A stretch of DNA of 64,000 bases. Source: Filobasidium wieringae (Eukaryota > Basidiomycota > Tremellomycetes > Filobasidiales > Filobasidiaceae). The translations under genes were made by a program, and so were the position numbers. The stretch spans positions 557,483 through 621,482 of the forward strand of contig BCIV01000017.1 in assembly GCA_001600055.1 (NCBI GenBank), read 5' to 3'. Below the pieces are notes generated by a model. The model did not search any database. It had not been told where the DNA came from and saw nothing but the letters and a program-made list of their open reading frames with translations. The number at the start of each line of letters is the position of its first letter. Within the stretch, counting starts at the first letter, position 1. Positions 62,660 through 64,000 of the stretch are shown in pieces.

Positions 62660-63470
62660 ATGGTTTCTTTAAAGTCCCTGAATTATATCGTTCACGCTCC
62701 ATCACGACAGTGGGCACGGTTCGATGAAACCGTCCCGCATGTCTTGGATGACAAGAACCCAGCTCCCGAAAAAGGGCAAAGGGATACGTATGCGTACGGT
62801 CTGAAGCGCGATGGCGACCAGCTGGTCGTCAACTCTTTCGATGGAACCGAGCATTGTGAGTGAGGAGTCATCTGCAGCCGATCAGATCATCCCACTGATC
62901 GACTCTATCGTTTCTGCCACTCCTGCACGTCCTCGTCTCCAGCTGATCCTAGAAAATGGTCCCAGGCTTACAAGGCTTTCGTCTTGGCTAACATCACTGC
63001 TATCACTGCTCTCATTACCTATGTGTCTGCCATCTCGAGCTCCACTACCGAGTCCATGGTCATAGAGTTTGGTGTTAGTGAGGAGGTGGGCGAGTTGACT
63101 ACCGCCTTGTTCTTGATTGGGGTGAGTGCCATTCGTTCTATATGATAATAAGCTTTATTGATGCCGCTGGTCCTCTCGTAGTTCGCATTCGGTGCTCTCC
63201 CCATTGCCCCTTTGTCCGAGAAATTTGGTAGACAACCCGTCTATCTGGTGACCTTCCTCGCATCCTCGGCGTTTATCATTGGTACAGGCGGATCGCGTAC
63301 CTGGTCTCAAGTCTTGGCCTGCAGGTTCTTTTCTGGTTTCTTCGGGGGTACGTGTAGACCACAATAGTTAATTCTTCGTAAACATCTGCTGACATACCTT
63401 CTCTCATAACGCCGCCGTATTGGCCGTCGCAGGTGGATCGGTCAATGACATCTACAATCCCGTCGGGGTT
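62660..63470 (+). pseudogene. MFS drug/H+ antiporter (DHA1-type), broken after about span 4
   Basis: The ATG at 62660 gives a normal start (MVSLKSLNYIVHAPSRQWAR). Joined exons read EHSDPRKWSQAYKAFVLANI, ALITYVSAISSSTTESMVIE, VGELTTALFLIG and FAFGALPIAPLSEKFGRQPV. The G-x-L-P-x-A-P-L-S-E..GR motif A is intact. CRFFSGFFG follows. The next block AVLAVAGGSVNDIYNPV is still readable near 63415-63455. However, the expected acceptor just before it reads AACG rather than AG, so splicing would have to use a GCAG 17 nt further in. Right after NPV the sequence turns into a G-tract and unrelated AT-rich DNA, with no MFS continuation. I call it truncated, most likely by insertion. The substrate class (drugs or polyamines) is inferred. 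Confidence 0.7.
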
Positions 63471-64000
63471 ATAGGGGGGTCTGGGGGTGGGGGTTTTTTT
63501 GACGTCATTCAAACCAAACATGTTAGGTATGTCTAGATGCGTATTTTCTCCAGCTCTCAGAATATACCAAAAGTTTTGCGGGAAATTGCAAACTGACGGC
63601 GCTAGGGCCATAAAACCCGTTTTTGAGCGCAATTTTGAAAAAAAAAAAAGTTAAAGATGGACCGAAATGTAACATCTGGAAATGTACTCTTGTGACCAAA
63701 TTTTAAATTTCATTTTTTTTTTTCGAACATGACTTGTGAAATTTCACTCGCAAACCTGAACTCAATGGCTAGAACACGTGATGTTCCTACTGATCCCCAT
63801 CCTATCCAGTTGAATGGTTCCATAGACACATATGACTACACTACTAATACAATCTACTTGTCCTCATACAAGTTCTCATAGTGCTGCCCTGACAAGTACA
63901 GCAAGAACCGCCTTTGCTCAGGTGATCTGTCACCATAGCGTACCCACATCTTCCTACCATTCCCCAAGTCCTTCAACACAGCTACCCTGACCTTGTGTCT
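63455..64000. mobile_element. Putative transposable-element end inserted into the MFS gene
   Basis: Composition changes abruptly at about 63455. A G-rich edge (TATAGGGGGGTCTGGGGGTG) gives way to TTTTTTTGACG and then AT-rich sequence with A12 and T11 runs (63639, 63712). Coding similarity to MFS stops there. A minus-strand open frame enters from the right edge. These are what an inserted element's terminus would look like, but the other end and any target-site duplication lie outside the window, so the class is unknown. Confidence 0.5.
63854..64000 (-). CDS. C-terminal fragment of an unknown protein (possible element-encoded)
   Basis: An open minus-strand frame enters from the right edge and ends at TAG (63854-63856). 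It shows 48 residues: RHKVRVAVLKDLGNGRKMWV, then RYGDRSPEQRRFLLYLSGQH and YENLYEDK. The composition is protein-like. It is not recognised; because it sits in the AT-rich insert it may belong to the element. It could also be the end of an ordinary gene. Confidence 0.4.
   Translation of the reverse strand, partial: RHKVRVAVLKDLGNGRKMWVRYGDRSPEQRRFLLYLSGQHYENLYEDK

Overview
The window looks like nuclear DNA of a basidiomycete fungus, probably a yeast-forming lineage such as Tremellomycetes (that placement is inference). Nearly every gene is split by many 50-110 nt introns with GT..AG ends and CTGAC/CTAAC-type branch sites. Genes are dense on both strands, and the set is fungal (LCL2, MIC19, HUL5, HSP104, TRM732, a HAK-type potassium transporter, a FunK1 kinase). 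By eye I found no rRNA, tRNA or CRISPR array.

Layout. 1-401: 5' end of a giant DUF6606/DUF3638-type gene running off the left edge. 402-2455: mostly unassigned. 2456-4009: unrecognised charged protein. 4155-7329 (-): PIF1 helicase. 7841-14646 (+): MOT1/BTAF1 Swi2/Snf2 ATPase. 15079-16812 (-): novel signal-peptide protein with a Ser-rich stretch and one membrane span, next to a 90-bp duplicated unit. 18557-22122 (+): HMT1/ABCB6-type ABC half-transporter. 22383-23067 (+): LCL2. 23378-24207 (-): MIC19. 25594-29768 (+): HUL5/UBE3C HECT ligase. 29945-30742: uncertain gene beside a duplicated intron. 31234-32157 (-): secreted Gly/Pro/Ser-rich protein, divergent from HSP104 (32763-35645). 35965-37895: F-box-like protein. 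38464-43199: TRM732/THADA. 43346-44229 (-): short-chain dehydrogenase. 45080-45741 (-): small conserved Cys-rich membrane protein. 46193-49027: FunK1 kinase. 49347-52423 (-): HAK/KUP potassium transporter. 53382-54107: GNAT acetyltransferase. 56205-58336: monocarboxylate-type MFS transporter. 58812-60432: secreted Cys-rich/Ser-Thr-rich protein. 60731-62060: divergent GAPDH. 62660 to about 63470: MFS drug/H+ antiporter that breaks off into AT-rich, probably mobile DNA reaching the right edge.

The genes do not form one pathway; most are ordinary housekeeping genes. Themes are nuclear DNA/chromatin enzymes on the left (PIF1, MOT1), proteostasis in the middle (HUL5, HSP104, sharing the region with secreted proteins), and transport and surface proteins on the right. 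The most unusual points are the GAPDH paralogue with a changed cofactor site, three introns with GC donors, the duplicated intron, the TGAAAC cluster upstream of HSP104, two novel secreted proteins and the broken MFS gene. I did not find a convincing new multi-gene system.
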